From the NCBI GenBank assembly GCA_037501455.1, contig CM074862.1, positions 77,216,501 through 77,280,500 of the forward strand: a stretch of 64,000 bases of DNA, in the 5' to 3' direction. The notes under the pieces were generated by a model. That model was not told the origin of the DNA. It searched no databases and worked only from the letters and a program-made list of their open reading frames with translations. The stretch is from Lantana camara (taxonomy: Eukaryota > Streptophyta > Magnoliopsida > Lamiales > Verbenaceae). Every line of letters starts with the position of its first letter. The stretch's first letter is position 1. The position numbers were made by a program, and so were the translations under genes. Positions 45,717-56,975 of the stretch are shown here, one piece after another.

Positions 45717-47200
45717 TGGCGGTAACGCCCCGGTTTTTCATTTGTACAAGTATGACGTATGTGTTTATAATTGCGCATGTAAATTATTTAACTATGTGAT
45801 TAATTGTTTATAAGTGATTTGTATATTTAATTTTATATTAAATGTTAAAATGTTAAATAATTATATCTTTAATTTTATTAATATTAAATTTGTATTTATT
45901 CCGTCCACTTTGATTCCTATTTAATTATGAATTTAATTTATGTTATTTAGTATGGAATATTATGAATTTGTAAATGCATTGTTCATGAGTGTTGAGATCG
46001 GGCTTCGTTCTTATATGATTTGATATCGAAATTTCGTAAAAATTTAATATGTTGGAGATATACGTGTTATGAATGTGTATATATGCTCGTTTTATGTTTT
46101 CGGATTCATTTGATTGAGTTTTGAATTTATTTCGTTCTTGGAATCCAAATCGGTAACGAGCAATTAGCGCACCCTTAGTTCCTTATGTGATATCTGGAGC
46201 TTGGGAACTCGGATTCAAGTTCCGTCAACTTTGTTGAACTTGTATCGAAGATTTGGGTTTAATGAACTCAGCCTTATATTTTTCCAAAATCATTTGGACC
46301 TCCGAAATTTAACCGAAAAATGAATCGGCCGCAAAACTGTCACACTTTACCATTTTAATCATAACTCTCACCATACTTAACCAAATTAACCATGGTTTGA
46401 TGTTTTGGAAACTTAACTTAACCCTCTATCATCCTTAACCAACCCCAAACCGAACCAACCCTCACACAAGGAGAAAAACTCAGCCAGAACCCCTGCTGTG
46501 CAGTTCTTCCCGTCACCTTGAAATCCTTGGAGATTTTGGAGCTCTAATCTCTTCCAAACTTCAACCAATTCAAGAGGTGAGTTTAGGGTTGTAATATTCA
46601 TTCATTTATGATCATTTTGAACCATGCATACCTAATTTTGAGCTTGATTTGATGGAGATTGGATGCCATGGATGAATAGTTAGGTTATGAAGCAATTTCT
46701 TGATCTCTTTGAATCCTTGGTGGTTTTGATTGTTTTAAAGCATGAAATATATCACTTTAGCTTCCTTATTGCATTTATGGACTTTTATTTTTTTGTAGGT
46801 GAGAATTGAATGAGATACCATTATTGCGATTTTGGAAGAAATTGGGTGAAATGTTCTACTACCTCTCTTGCTCATGAAGGATTGTCTTTGTTGCATGTTA
46901 AGTGTTGTTTGGGACGGAATTGATGATCTTTTATTTCTGTTTCATACCTAATCATGTTAGCTTGGATGGTTGAAGTTTTATGGAGCTTTCCCCTGTTTTT
47001 TTTATCGAGAACTGCCGCTGCTGCTGCTGCCTATTTCCTTGCTTAGTTGCTGTTCGTTTTCAGCCGATTTGTGGAGCTTTTGTGCCGTTTTGCTGCTGAG
47101 TTTATTGCCTTAATTGCCTGCTATGTGCTGCTGTGTTTTCTTGCAATTGGAACAGGGGAAATGAACTTGAATTGCTGCCAGTTCTGCGTCTTTAATGCAT

Positions 47201-47246
47201 CTCCCCGGGCGGGGAGATTTTGGGCATGAAAGTGCCCGGCCGGGGA
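47201..47246. repeat. Pair of CCCCGGGCGGGG / CCCGGCCGGG palindromes
   Basis: CTCCCCGGGCGGGGAG at 47201-47216 and CCCGGCCGGGGAG at 47234-47246; the centres are about 30 bp apart. They have the same pair layout as the GGAACGGCCGTTCC pairs, with different arm sequence. Confidence 0.88.
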
Positions 47247-47362
47247 GGCTCTATGCAGTAGCTTGCTGCACCTTTTCTTCCTTCTTTATGCATGCATTTT
47301 GGTTTGCTTGGCATGCATTTGATTGTGTATACTATATATATATAAATATACCCTTATGTATG

Positions 47363-47470
47363 CACTGGCGGAGCCAGTTAAGGCTAAGGGGGGGGGGGGG
47401 CTGAAGCCCCCCCTTCGGTCACCCCCCCACCCCACCCCACCCCACTCCCCTCAAATTTAATTTTTAAAAT

Positions 47471-47518
<48 letters not shown>

Positions 47519-48219
47519 GTATGTATATTATTGAAAATAAATAAATTAATATTTTAAAAGCATACAATTTATTAGCTATTATATATAATAAATGTTATAT
47601 TTATATATTAAATTAGATATAATTCATGAAAACTTTGTTATGACCCATCACTTTATGAAAAAATCAATTGTATTGTGTTTTTATGTAAAGAAAAATTAGT
47701 GTAATGTATCTTATTATATATATAATGTACCATATAATATTAGAGAGATAAAAATATCATATCACGTCGGTAATTCTAATCAAAACCTAACTCTATCAAA
47801 TTAATATCGCAAAAAACTCTAATTTTCAATACATATTATTTTAATAAAATGTTGTGAATTCGAATCTCAATTTCGAATATAAAAGACTTAATAGTTTTTT
47901 TTTTTAATTTAACTGTTTATATTTTAACTTACCTAGCTATAATTTACCAAAAGGATTAATTACTACACTCTCGATAGTGGATATTATAATCCTGAAATAA
48001 ATTTTAGTTTTTTTTTTTTAAATAAGGAACCATATTAGTATCTGTGCGTGAAGACTTTAGCTTTGAAAAAAAATGGTGGGAGCAAATTGAAAGGAATACC
48101 GAATCGTCAAAAACAATTATAATATATAAATTGTAGTGTCAAGTTATTATTATTTTTTAATATATTGAGACCTATGAATTTTCAGCCCCGGCTAATAAAA
48201 ATTCCTGGATCTGCCCCTG
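47363..48219 (+). mobile_element. Non-autonomous hAT-like element (857 bp)
   Basis: Termini CACTGGCGGAGCCAG and CTGGATCTGCCCCTG are imperfect inverted repeats with 11 of 15 bases paired. It is flanked by tatgtatg (47355-47362) and tatgcatg (48220-48227), an 8-bp duplication with one change, typical of hAT. The interior is AT-rich with a long G run (about 47384-47400) facing a run of C in 'gggg..ctgaagcccccc', and AC/AT microsatellites. No transposase is seen. Confidence 0.75.
47472..47520. repeat. (AC)n(AT)n microsatellite
   Basis: About 17 AC repeats run into about nine AT repeats, inside the hAT element. Confidence 0.9.
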
Positions 48220-48241
48220 TATGCATGCATCTACGTGAATC

Positions 48242-48268
<27 letters not shown>
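48242..48268. repeat. (TA)n microsatellite
   Basis: An uninterrupted AT/TA run to the right of the hAT element. Confidence 0.85.
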
Positions 48269-48273
<5 letters not shown>

Positions 48274-49272
48274 TATGCAAGTGTGCATGTGATTTGTGCA
48301 GCTAGTGTGTATATATATATAAATAATGTGTGATTTGTATTGTTGATAGTATGTTAATGCATGAAATCTTATTATAGAATTTTCCCATGCATGCATGTTA
48401 TACGTATATATATAATTGTTCATTTTATATTATATTATATAATATAGATATACATTATATAGTGTTTAAATGCAAGGTCAATTATAGGTTATTCACTTAC
48501 TTGGAATTATGGAATTAAATTGTTACCTATTTTGTGTTTCTATCTAATTTCCAATCTTGATTTGAATGTATTTATTTGTCTATTCTCTAATTGTAAACAT
48601 GATATAGTACGTGTTATGATCGTTGTATGAATTCTTGGATTGATTTGATATGAAACATGAAAGTTATGAACTTGAATGGATATGAATGGTTTGTTTGTAT
48701 ACCTTAAATGCATTAATGGTGCACGTGAACATGTTCATGACATAATATCACCGCTTATGTATTCATATCATGTTCATTACATTGTCGTGCGTCATATATG
48801 GTTCATATGGAGTCTTGAGTCTCACGAGTACACTACATTGTCTTTTGTACAGTTTTCTCCAGGGCGGAGCCTTGCGGGGTTCATAGGTTACTCTCAAGTC
48901 TTTGTTTCTTCTTGGTAATTGTTCGGTAAGGTGTAGCAGGTGGGTTTCTCTACTATTTAGTTAAATGACCCTATATATTTCCAATATGTAAAGATTTCGG
49001 CCAAAATTTATTATATATATATATAGTAAATGGTTACAACGTAAATCCTTTATTTTATGAACCCTACCAAATGTTTTGGCGAGAATGAATGAATGCACAG
49101 AATGGGGCCCAGGGAGTTAGTGTGAGTGCCTATCCGGGGAGGCATGGGCTGACGGTGATCCCTTACACTAGTTCCAACCAATGTACGGCGTAACCGGACC
49201 TCGTTAGGAGTTAGCGAGGAATGGACGCTGGGTGCCTTCTGGGAGTCATGTAACCCCTTTTGGTCAATGAAT

Positions 49273-49316
49273 GGGTGGCCGGGTCTTGCTAACCTGTCCA
49301 CCACCCGGAGGAAGAA
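49273..49316 (+). other. Conserved LTR block: stem plus CGGAGGAAGAAG tail
   Basis: GGGTGG (49273-49278), a loop containing GGTCTTGCTAACC, CCACCC (49301-49306), then CGGAGGAAGAAGG. This is the same order as 35381-35420 and 9582-9625. Confidence 0.65.
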
Positions 49317-49475
49317 GGTGTAAATGATCATGACTGTGCACGAAAGAATGTAATGCATGAAAAGAAAGAAAGAATGAATGTTTAATGAATTACACAAGGT
49401 GTTGGTTGGAGATAATGCACGCCCACTCACCGGGCCACGAAAGACCTAATGGAAATTAGTTGTTATAATCCCCTT

Positions 49476-50172
49476 TGATGATTTGTTTATCTCACCCACT
49501 TGGGAAATACTTCGAAAACCTCTAACGTGGGGCAAACCGGCACCGCCACTTATACATGAAAGGACCAATACCTACTCGCCATGCACTCCCGCTGACCGTA
49601 TCGACCAGACGAATATACCACGTGTACCCCTCGAGTCGGTCTATTCGGCCCCATGCTTCTACTTAAAATGTGCCCTAATCACAAGAATGGAGTCGAGCTG
49701 ACCACCTCTACGGTCAGTCTAAATTACGTCGACCCAGCCTTGGTCAGGTCGGGAAATATTCAACCCAGAGCAACCAAAGTTGACACCAGATCGACTTTTC
49801 TGTGGGCCCACCCCGCCGCTTCCAGTCATTAATGAGACTGACAAGCCGTATCCAGTTGGTACAGAGCATTAAATGCACCTGCAACCAGTACTATTCAATC
49901 ATTATTACCCTTCAGGTATAAATACCCCCCCACCAACATGTCATTTATTACGTCCAGACTACTCGAAAGGCTCTCAAACCACTCGAATCTAACTTGGGCG
50001 TTGGAGTGCCGACATAGGGTAAACCCCTACCCGTCCCTAGTCGACCTTCAGTTCACGTTTGCTCCTCCATCTCACAGGTCAATTCCAGTTCGAGGTCTTC
50101 CCCAATACAAATTCTAAGTGGTTAAGTCATCATTTTCGACCCACCTCAGCAACCCGAAAATCGACGCGATCA
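49476..50172 (+). repeat. 5' LTR of the Tat element (approximate)
   Basis: The right edge is chosen just before the primer-binding site, at 'gatca'. The left edge is chosen at 'tgatgattt', where homology to the host LTR stops, giving TGAT...ATCA ends. Length is about 700 bp. The left edge could be a few bases off (49476 or 49479). Confidence 0.55.
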
Positions 50173-50175
50173 TTT

Positions 50176-50193
50176 TGGCGCCGTCTGTGGGAA
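50176..50193 (+). other. Primer-binding site of the Tat element
   Basis: TGGCGCCGTCTGTGGGAA, the wording typical after 5' LTRs of Tat and Athila-type elements. I do not assign the tRNA. Confidence 0.7.
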
Positions 50194-50199
50194 CTCTCG

Positions 50200-52132
50200 A
50201 ACAGAAGCCTAGCAAGAATGGAATTACGAAGTCATCAAACACTTGGGGCGGATGATCAAGAAGTGGTCGCCCCTAGCAAGAGAGGAGGGCCGAGCCATCC
50301 GCCAGCGCCGCCCGGGGCCGATGTGTGGAATATCCCAGTACCAATGGTCTATGCGACCACCGACTTGGACGCCTAACTCGAAAAGTGCCAAGCGGAGGCC
50401 GTCGCAGCAGCGGCTGAGGGCCGGACCCCATCTTCCCCGAAAGACCAAGGGCCAGCCCTGCCACGCCTTCTCCCGGGCAATACTCCCATTACTACGGGAC
50501 GCCTGCTCGTTACTGATACCCCCCCGCCTCCATGGGGTTATCACTCGCATCCGGCCTACTATCATTCGTATCCATACGGCCTGCCTCCATCCCCTGGCCC
50601 AGTCCAGGGGCAAGGGGTGGGTCGAGGGTAACAACGTCCAGAGGGGGTACCTACCGAGCAAGTGGTCGACTTCGGGCGGTGTCACGATAAACGCCCCACA
50701 GACCAAGACAACGTCGGAGTCGACCCTCCCCGGTCGAAAAGAAGGGAGGGAAATTAAAAAACCGTTCACGCTTTGAGGGTTGCGAGCAGGGTGGGGAGCT
50801 CGTCCCAGAATAGAGAAAAGGAACGACGACCCAGAAATCCTAGGGTCTCCGGCCGCTTGGGGGCTAGGGTCAGTCTTGAAGCCCCCCGGCTATCTAACCG
50901 AGGTTTCGTTGTGGGGAGGGACCACCTCCGGAACCGCCTGCCCCGACGAGGGGGATCCCCGAATGGGGAACCCCCCTCCCCCTCCCCCCCCCCCCCCCCG
51001 ATCTTCTCGACCCAAAGAAGAAGAAGACGAGGGATCATACACCGACCCTCTCCCATCAAAACAGGGGGGGCATAGATGCGGAGCGGATAGAATCGACCCT
51101 TTTTCGCCACACGAACAATCCACCCGGCAATATAGAAGTGCCCGCGAAGCCCAGTCACCATTTTGTATGGAGATACTCGAGGCCATGGCGGTGGATAAGA
51201 TGCCAACAAATCTTCCAACCTACAATGGAGTGACCGACCCCGAGAGGCATGTGGATCGATTCGAGATCGAAATAAGCATGTTCAATCATTCGCCGAACGT
51301 CCGTGCCAAAATCTTTGCCACCACCCTTGTCGAGGCAGCCCAGGACTGGTTCTCAAGGCTGGCCCCGAGGTGTATCCGATCGTATGATGAATTGATCGAA
51401 TGGTTCACCGCCCACTTCTCGTCTGTTAAAAGAGATAAATTGCCGACCACTTACCTCTACAATATTGTGTAGAGAGAGGACAAGACGCTGAGGGATTTCT
51501 TTACCCGATTCTCCTAGGCCGCAATCCAAGTCCAGGCTCCTAGCATGGATATGCTAATATCGACCCTCCACACCGCCCTACGAGACAAGGAGTGTGCCCG
51601 CCACATTGTCCGGAAGAACCCCGATTCGATTGCCAAACTTCTCGACATCGCGGGAAAATGGATGAGAGTGGAAGAAGTGGAAATGGCGCAGAGGGGTGGG
51701 TCGAGTAAGAAGACGGAGACCATCCGAACCCCAAGGAGTGAGCCGAGGCGAGATAACAAGGGTCGAGTCGACTCAAGCTCAGGGAGTAAGAAACATTTTA
51801 CTCCCCTGAACCGATCGGTCGAGGAAATTTATATCGTGTCCGATAAGAAACTGTTCAAAAATCCCAAGCCCATCAAGGAGACACAGAAGATAAGGGACTC
51901 GGGAAAATACTGTCACTTCCACCGACAGACTGGCCACAACACGTCCGACTGCTTTGCCCTCCGTGCCGAAGTCGAGCGGTTGATTCAAGAGGGCCACCTT
52001 CAAGAATTCATCAGAAAGTTAGATGAGCTGGCCCTACGCTCCGAGGAACGTAGCCTATCCGGCATCGGGAGGCAAAGCAGCCGACCGAGAGGAATGAACA
52101 TAACCTCCCTTATCTCGGTCGAATCGACATGA
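50200..52132 (+). pseudogene. Tat gag
   Basis: An upstream Pro/Ala-rich stretch, with C runs near 50974-50999, leads to the capsid core: MEILEAMAVDKMPTNLPTYN (about 51168), VTDPERHVDRFEIEISMFNH, AAQDWFSRLAPRCIRSYDEL, then a TAG at 51470-51472 and another near 51516. The frame continues MDMLISTLHTALRDKECARH and to a Cys/His motif YCHFHRQTGHNTSDC (about 51909-51953), the zinc finger typical of Tat gag. Two internal stops make it defective. Confidence 0.82.
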
Positions 52133-52671
52133 TAGCATGGGGACCAGCCGAAGGGGATACGAAGTCTGCTCGGAAAAGGACAAGAAGGGAGGCCCAGAGG
52201 AACTATTATGGACCCCACGAAGTTATGGAAGTCGAGTCGAGTACGAGCTGGGTAGATCAGGATATTAGCTTTAGCAATAAGGACCTAGTCAGCATACCAC
52301 CACGGGAGGGCAAAACGCCTAGTTGTCCGATGGCGTTTATGCTAGACGTGGCCAACTATGTTGTATCTAAAACCCTTGTTGATAATGGAAGCTCAGTAAA
52401 TATTATCTATCTCTCGACTCTTAATCGGATGAATCTAGCTAAAAAATTGAATCTAGAGCCACTCAAAACTCCACTAACCGGATTCGGGGGCTCCGAAGTA
52501 TACCCCAAGGGCCGGGTTCGTTTAATTACCTCCATGGGCACCCTCCCTAAGAGGTCGACGATGGAGTTAGAGTATTTGGTGGTCGATCACCCTCGGCCTA
52601 TAATATTATTTGGGGAGACTTGGTTTAATCGACTTCAGGGCTATAGTTTCAACATACCACCAACTAGTTAA
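52133..52671 (+). pseudogene. Tat protease
   Basis: The frame reads FMLDVANYVVSKTLVDNGSS, then VNIIYLSTLNRM: the retroviral-type aspartic protease DNGSS site expected of Tat elements. It follows gag in a different frame and passes to RT with another shift near 52640. A short basic stretch precedes it. Confidence 0.78.
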
Positions 52672-53926
52672 ACTCTCCACTCCATCAGCCATCGGGGAAT
52701 TGAGGTGTGACATTCCAGTAGCTTGGGCATGCTACTCGATCTCGATGGAGAAAGTAAAATTGCCCGACCGTCGGGTGGTTCGGGTCCTAGGTCTACCCGA
52801 TGGAGATGAAGACGAGATTGAGGACTTTGAGGCCCAGAGCGACGAGCCCGCCCGAATTTCAAAGCAAGCTAGGATGAAGCAGAAGCTCATTGAGAATCGA
52901 GTCGAAGCTTCCAGCCAAACCGTGGAAATCGAACTTCTGTCGGGGCAAGCCGAGAAGATCACTCATGTCGGACTGCCTGAGCCAGGAAAAGAACATGAGC
53001 AGGTACTCCTAATCCAATTCCTTCAGGAAAATACCGATATCTTTGCATGGAGCACCAACGATTTAGTAGGGGTCGATCCTTCTGTAATCATGCATCATCT
53101 CAATGTCGACACCTCCTTCAAGCCCATCAAACAAAGGTTACATACGCAAAGTGTCAGAAGGAACGAGATAATAGAGGAGGAAGTGAACAAATTATTAGAC
53201 GCCGGATACATCACACCGACAAAATATGTCGACTGGTTATGTAACGTGGTCTTAGTTGCCAAGTCGGGGGGAAAATGGCTCATGTGCAATGACCTTACGG
53301 ATCTGAACAAGTCCTGCCCCAAGGACCCGTATCCCCTGCCCAAAATTGATCAACTGGTCGACTCAACAGCGGGCTGTGAACTGATGAGTATGATGGACGC
53401 CTTTCGAGGCTACTATCAAATTTTCATGGCACTTGAAGACGAAGATAAGACCGCTTTCATAGTCGTGAAGGGGGTTTATTGCTTACGAGTGATGCCCTTC
53501 GAACTTAAAAATGCGGGGGCTACCTATCAGAGATTGGTGAATCGGATTTTCGAGGAAGAGATTGGCAAAACCATGGAGGTCTATGTCGATGACATGATCG
53601 TGAGGTCAACACGATCGAGTGACCACCTGCGGGATCTCGAGCGAGCATTTAAACTCCTCAGAAAATACAACTTGAAGCTCAATCCGAATAAATGCACCTT
53701 CAGGGTTGGGGAAGTAAAATTTCTGGGTTACATGGTCAAACGGAGAGGATTCGAGACCAACCCCGAGAAGAGCAGCGCTGTCCGCAACCTGTCTAGCCCA
53801 AAAACCATCCGTGATGTCCAGTGTTTGGTCGGCAGAATTATATCCCTCAATAGATTCATTTCTAAATCGGCCGAGAAGAATCTCCCCTTTTTCAAGATTT
53901 TGAGGAACGTTAAGGAGTTCAAATAG
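52672..53926 (+). pseudogene. Tat reverse transcriptase
   Basis: Frame 52610-53926 covers most of RT: LLDAGYITPTKYVDWLCNVV, CNDLTDLNKSCPKDPYPLPK, MMDAFRGYYQIFMALEDEDK, VMPFELKNAGATYQRLVNRI and the active-site MEVYVDDMIV. A thumb and connection follow (KLNPNKCTFRVGEVKFLGYM). A TAG at 53924-53926 ends it early. The YVDD motif is intact. Confidence 0.88.
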
Positions 53927-54900
53927 ACCGAAGAATGCGAACGAGCATTTCAAACACTGAAGAGATACCTCGAGTCTCCCCCACTTTTGGCAAAAGCCTG
54001 AACCAGGAGAAGTCTTGTATCTCTACATGGCCGTATCGAATGAGGTGATCAGCTCCATTCTGGTCGCTGTCCGAGAGAAGAAGCACATGTCAATCTACTA
54101 TGTTAGCAAGATCTTGCATGGAGCCGAGAAGAGGTACCTAGAGATTGAGAAATTTGCTCTAGCATTAGTTCACACAACCCGGAAGCTAAAGCCATACTTC
54201 CAAGCTCACACGATCACTGTACTCACAGATCAATCTCTTCGACAAGTTTTAACGAAACCAGATAGCTCGGGCAGGCTAACTAATTGGGCAATCGAGTTAG
54301 GCCAGTACGAAATAACCTATCAGCCAAGGTTAGTGTATCAAGCCCAAGTCCTGGTCGATTTTTTAGTGGAGAAGCACTCTCCCCCGATAAAAGGGCCCAC
54401 CGTAGGCCTTTGGACGCTTTCAGTCGATGGATCTTCAACCTTATCTGGGGGAGGTGCAGGGATATCCCTAAGGAGTGCTGAAGGAGATGAGCTCGATTTC
54501 GCCATCTGCCTAGAATTCTCGCCACTAATAATGAGGTCGAGTACGAGGCCCTCATAACGGGCATGGAGATCGCTAGGGAACAGGAAATCGATGACCTCGT
54601 CTTCCTGACTGATTCACAGTTGGTCACAAGCCAATACACCGGGTCGTACGAGGCAAGGGAGGAGTCGATGGCCAAGTACCTAGGAAAAGTGAAAGCGTAG
54701 GCCTCCAAATTCAAAAGCTTTAGACTTGAGCAGGTCCCTCGAGAAGAGAACGAGAGGGCTGACATCCTTTCCAAGGTGGCCAATGGGCTCCGCGGAACAA
54801 GGGATTGGTCGACCACATTCGTCATGCACACAGCTCGATCTATTGATGAAAAGTTAAACTCGGTCCTCAGCATCGACCCGGTCGAGCCCTGCTGGTTGGA
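53927..54900 (+). pseudogene. Tat RNase H domains (retroviral-type plus archaeal-type second copy)
   Basis: First, an RT-linked RNase H: YYVSKILHGAEKRYLEIEKF, ALALVHTTRKLKPYFQAHTI (about 54098-54220). Then a second RNase H-like domain: WTLSVDGSSTLSGGGAGISL (about 54410-54470), NEVEYEALITGMEIAREQEI and LVFLTDSQLVTSQYTG, the pattern of the additional archaeal-type RNase H of Tat elements, with frameshifts near 54530 and 54700. The two copies lie side by side. Confidence 0.78.
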
Positions 54901-55389
54901 CGACATAGTCTTAAATTTGAGAGACAGATTCTTGCCAGAGGATAAAATGAAAAAGCGTCGACTTATGGCTCGATCAGCGAGCTACATTCTCGACTCGGAT
55001 GGAATACTGTTCAAGAAATCCTACCGAGAACTTGCTAAGAGGTGCTTACGACCTTCCCAAGCCAAGGAGGTTCTCGAGGAAGTGCACGCCGGGTCACGTG
55101 GAAATCATGCTGGAGGACGGATCCTAGCCAAAAAGATTGCCCGAGCTGGCTATTACTGGCCCACCCTAATACATGATTCGGTCAACTTTGTAAAGAGGTG
55201 TCCTAGTTGCCAGAAGCATGCTAACCTCACTCGTCAACACCCAAAAGAGATGATCCCTGTCGACATAGCACAGCCTTTCGACCAGTGGGGGATCGACATT
55301 GTAGGGTCATTCCCAATTGCCACCCGGACAACACCAATTTGTCATCGTCTGTGTCGAGTACTTCTCAAAGTGGGTCGAAGCCACATCGG
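54900..55389 (+). pseudogene. Tat integrase, N-terminal half, cut by copia 2
   Basis: The frame from 54776 includes LEEVHAGSRGNHAGGRILAK and VKRCPSCQKHANLTRQHPKE, the His2-Cys2 zinc finger, and FDQWGIDIVGSF, the start of the catalytic core. A shift follows and the copia LTR begins at 55390 (left flank atcgg). The DDE residues are not reached. Confidence 0.85.
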
Positions 55390-55848
55390 TGTTAGGAATA
55401 GTGCCCTAGAAAGCCGATTGTATATCCGCTTTGTGCTTTTCCTTATTGTAATCACAGACAATCTTTGAATGAAATAACGAATTGAGGCAACACTTCTTTA
55501 TATGCTCTTGTTTGGTATGCGTTTACTTTATTTGTACATGTATTAGAACTCCCCTAATCCTGATGACTTTAGGACTCTACCATTTAGGTGAAATGGTTCA
55601 TGAAACGAGCCCTATATCTCATAAGTCATGATTAGTAAAATACTCCAAGCCGATGAGTCCTACAGACAGTGGGAGTGTCAACCTGACTCCTCTAAGGCTT
55701 GCTTGTGGGATCACGTCCTTAAGAAGGACCACCTTGTTTCATGGATGTGCAAAGTGTATAGTTGATACGTTCGTGATACATGAGGGTGCTTACTTTAATA
55801 AGTAAGTTCACTGAGGTGCCCCGTGTGAGAACATTCCTAAATGGGAAA

Positions 55849-55880
55849 GGAAGTTTCTATTTCTGGAAATGGAAACTTCC
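55849..55880 (+). other. Long hairpin in the copia 2 LTR
   Basis: GGAAGTTTC ... GAAACTTCC with ATTTC/GAAAT pairing inside: a stem of about 14 bp. The 3' LTR copy lies at 63885-63916. Confidence 0.75.
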
Positions 55881-56538
55881 AGATTAGGAAATATCTCACG
55901 AGTCATTGATGTGATTAATTTATCCTTAGACTTGAGGTTCCTTGTCACTTTATGAGTTAACTCTGTAGTCTTAGGTATAAGCTTTAAAGGGTGTCGCCTT
56001 AGACAAACTGATTCAAGGCTTATGCTGGGGCTACACAAGTGATTCATGAAAGTGAATGAGAATCAAGAAAGGACCTACACTTGCATATGCAAGGTGATCT
56101 CTTATTGTGTAAGTCATTCATATGCCATATGGAGTCCTTGGCTAAGGCAGTAGATCAAGACATCAAGAAAAGGGTTTCTTGGATTGAGATCAAATGGATA
56201 TGAAATACACTTAGCTTTAAGACTGGATTATTAGGGTTCTGATTATTCCCTTGCCCTAGATCTTGGTTGAGAGATAGTAAGTAGGAGGATTGTATCTCAC
56301 ATGAATCAATGACTTAAAGGCTCTGTTGAATCCGAACATTCCAATTCAGCTAGGGGTTAAACACCTGTTGCTAGACTATGGTCGTTTAATCTGTGGACTG
56401 ATTAATTAATTAGTGAATTAATTAATTGGGGTCACTGCTAATTGAATTGAGAACCTAGAGGGTTACACACAACAACTTGGTTACATGAGTTGAGGCTTTA
56501 AAATGATTAAACGAGTTAATCGGGCCAAGAGGGTTCCA

Positions 56539-56605
56539 CACGTGTGAACCACACGTGTGGCTCACGTGAGTGACACGTGTCCTTGTGACACGTGTCTCAC
56601 ACGTG
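56539..56605. promoter_or_regulatory. Six CACGTG (G-box) palindromes
   Basis: Cores start at 56539, 56552, 56563, 56574, 56589 and 56600, spacing 13, 11, 11, 15 and 11. Five lie in ACACGTGT context and one in TCACGTGA. CACGTG is bound by plant bZIP and bHLH factors, for example ABA-response and light-signalling proteins. The array is about 350-400 bp upstream of the TATA box, so it looks like an upstream regulatory block of the LTR. The copia 1 LTR has a single such site. Confidence 0.8.
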
Positions 56606-56948
56606 TGTAAATATATGTGTATATTTATTTATTTGTTAAATAATTAATGTGATTAATTATTTAATAGACTTTGGTTTAATTTTGAATTAAAAAGAAAGTC
56701 TTATTTTGGAGAAAATAATCTGGTTAATTAATTGTGAATTAATTAATTAGATAAAAAATAAGTTATTTATTTTAAATAAATAAAGTATAAAATTATCCAA
56801 AAATAGTTTGGATATTTTAGCTCTCTTAAAAGTTGATTTGAATTTGAATTCAAAGTCAAAATTGGAAATTACTTGATGATCAAGTAATAGGAGAGAGGGA
56901 CCAAATCCTTACCCCATAAGGACTAGGTTCGGCGTCCCTCTCCCTCTC

Positions 56949-56957
56949 CTATATATA
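56949..56957 (+). promoter_or_regulatory. TATA box candidate of copia 2 LTR
   Basis: CTATATATAGG lies about 390 bp before the LTR end, in the position expected for LTR transcription. Confidence 0.6.
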
Positions 56958-56975
56958 GGGGAGCTCAAGCTCCCC
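56958..56975 (+). other. Perfect inverted repeat just after the TATA box
   Basis: GGGGAGCT, two bases, AGCTCCCC: an 8-bp stem directly downstream of the TATA box. It may fall before or at the transcription start. Confidence 0.75.

Larger units (their letters stand above)
45717..49475 (+). mobile_element. LTR of the TGTAAC...GCTACA superfamily, 3' end missing
   Basis: LINE reading frame stops at 45716, and the sequence becomes 'ggtaacgccccgg', resembling the TGTAACGCCCC start of the solo LTR. The order that follows parallels it: gradual AT-rich body, paired GC palindromes (47201-47246), and a block with GGGTGG...CCACCC before CGGAGGAAGAAG (49273-49316) and 'cccactcaccgggccacgaa' near 49420. 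It is cut by the Tat element at about 49476. A hAT element sits at 47363-48219. No TSD is visible because the right end is gone. Confidence 0.75.
49476..55389 (+). mobile_element. Ty3/gypsy element of Tat type, right part displaced by copia 2
   Basis: LTR about 49476-50172, primer-binding site 50176-50193, gag, protease, RT, RNase H, a second RNase H-like domain, and an integrase cut at 55389. The two RNase H domains and the gag zinc-finger wording point to the Tat lineage. Base composition is richer in GC than neighbouring elements. It has several stops and frameshifts. The remainder and the 3' LTR should lie beyond 64000. Confidence 0.85.

Noticed and set aside
50224..51218. Long minus-strand frames over the Tat gag
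   Set aside because: GC-rich shadows of the plus-strand gag region.
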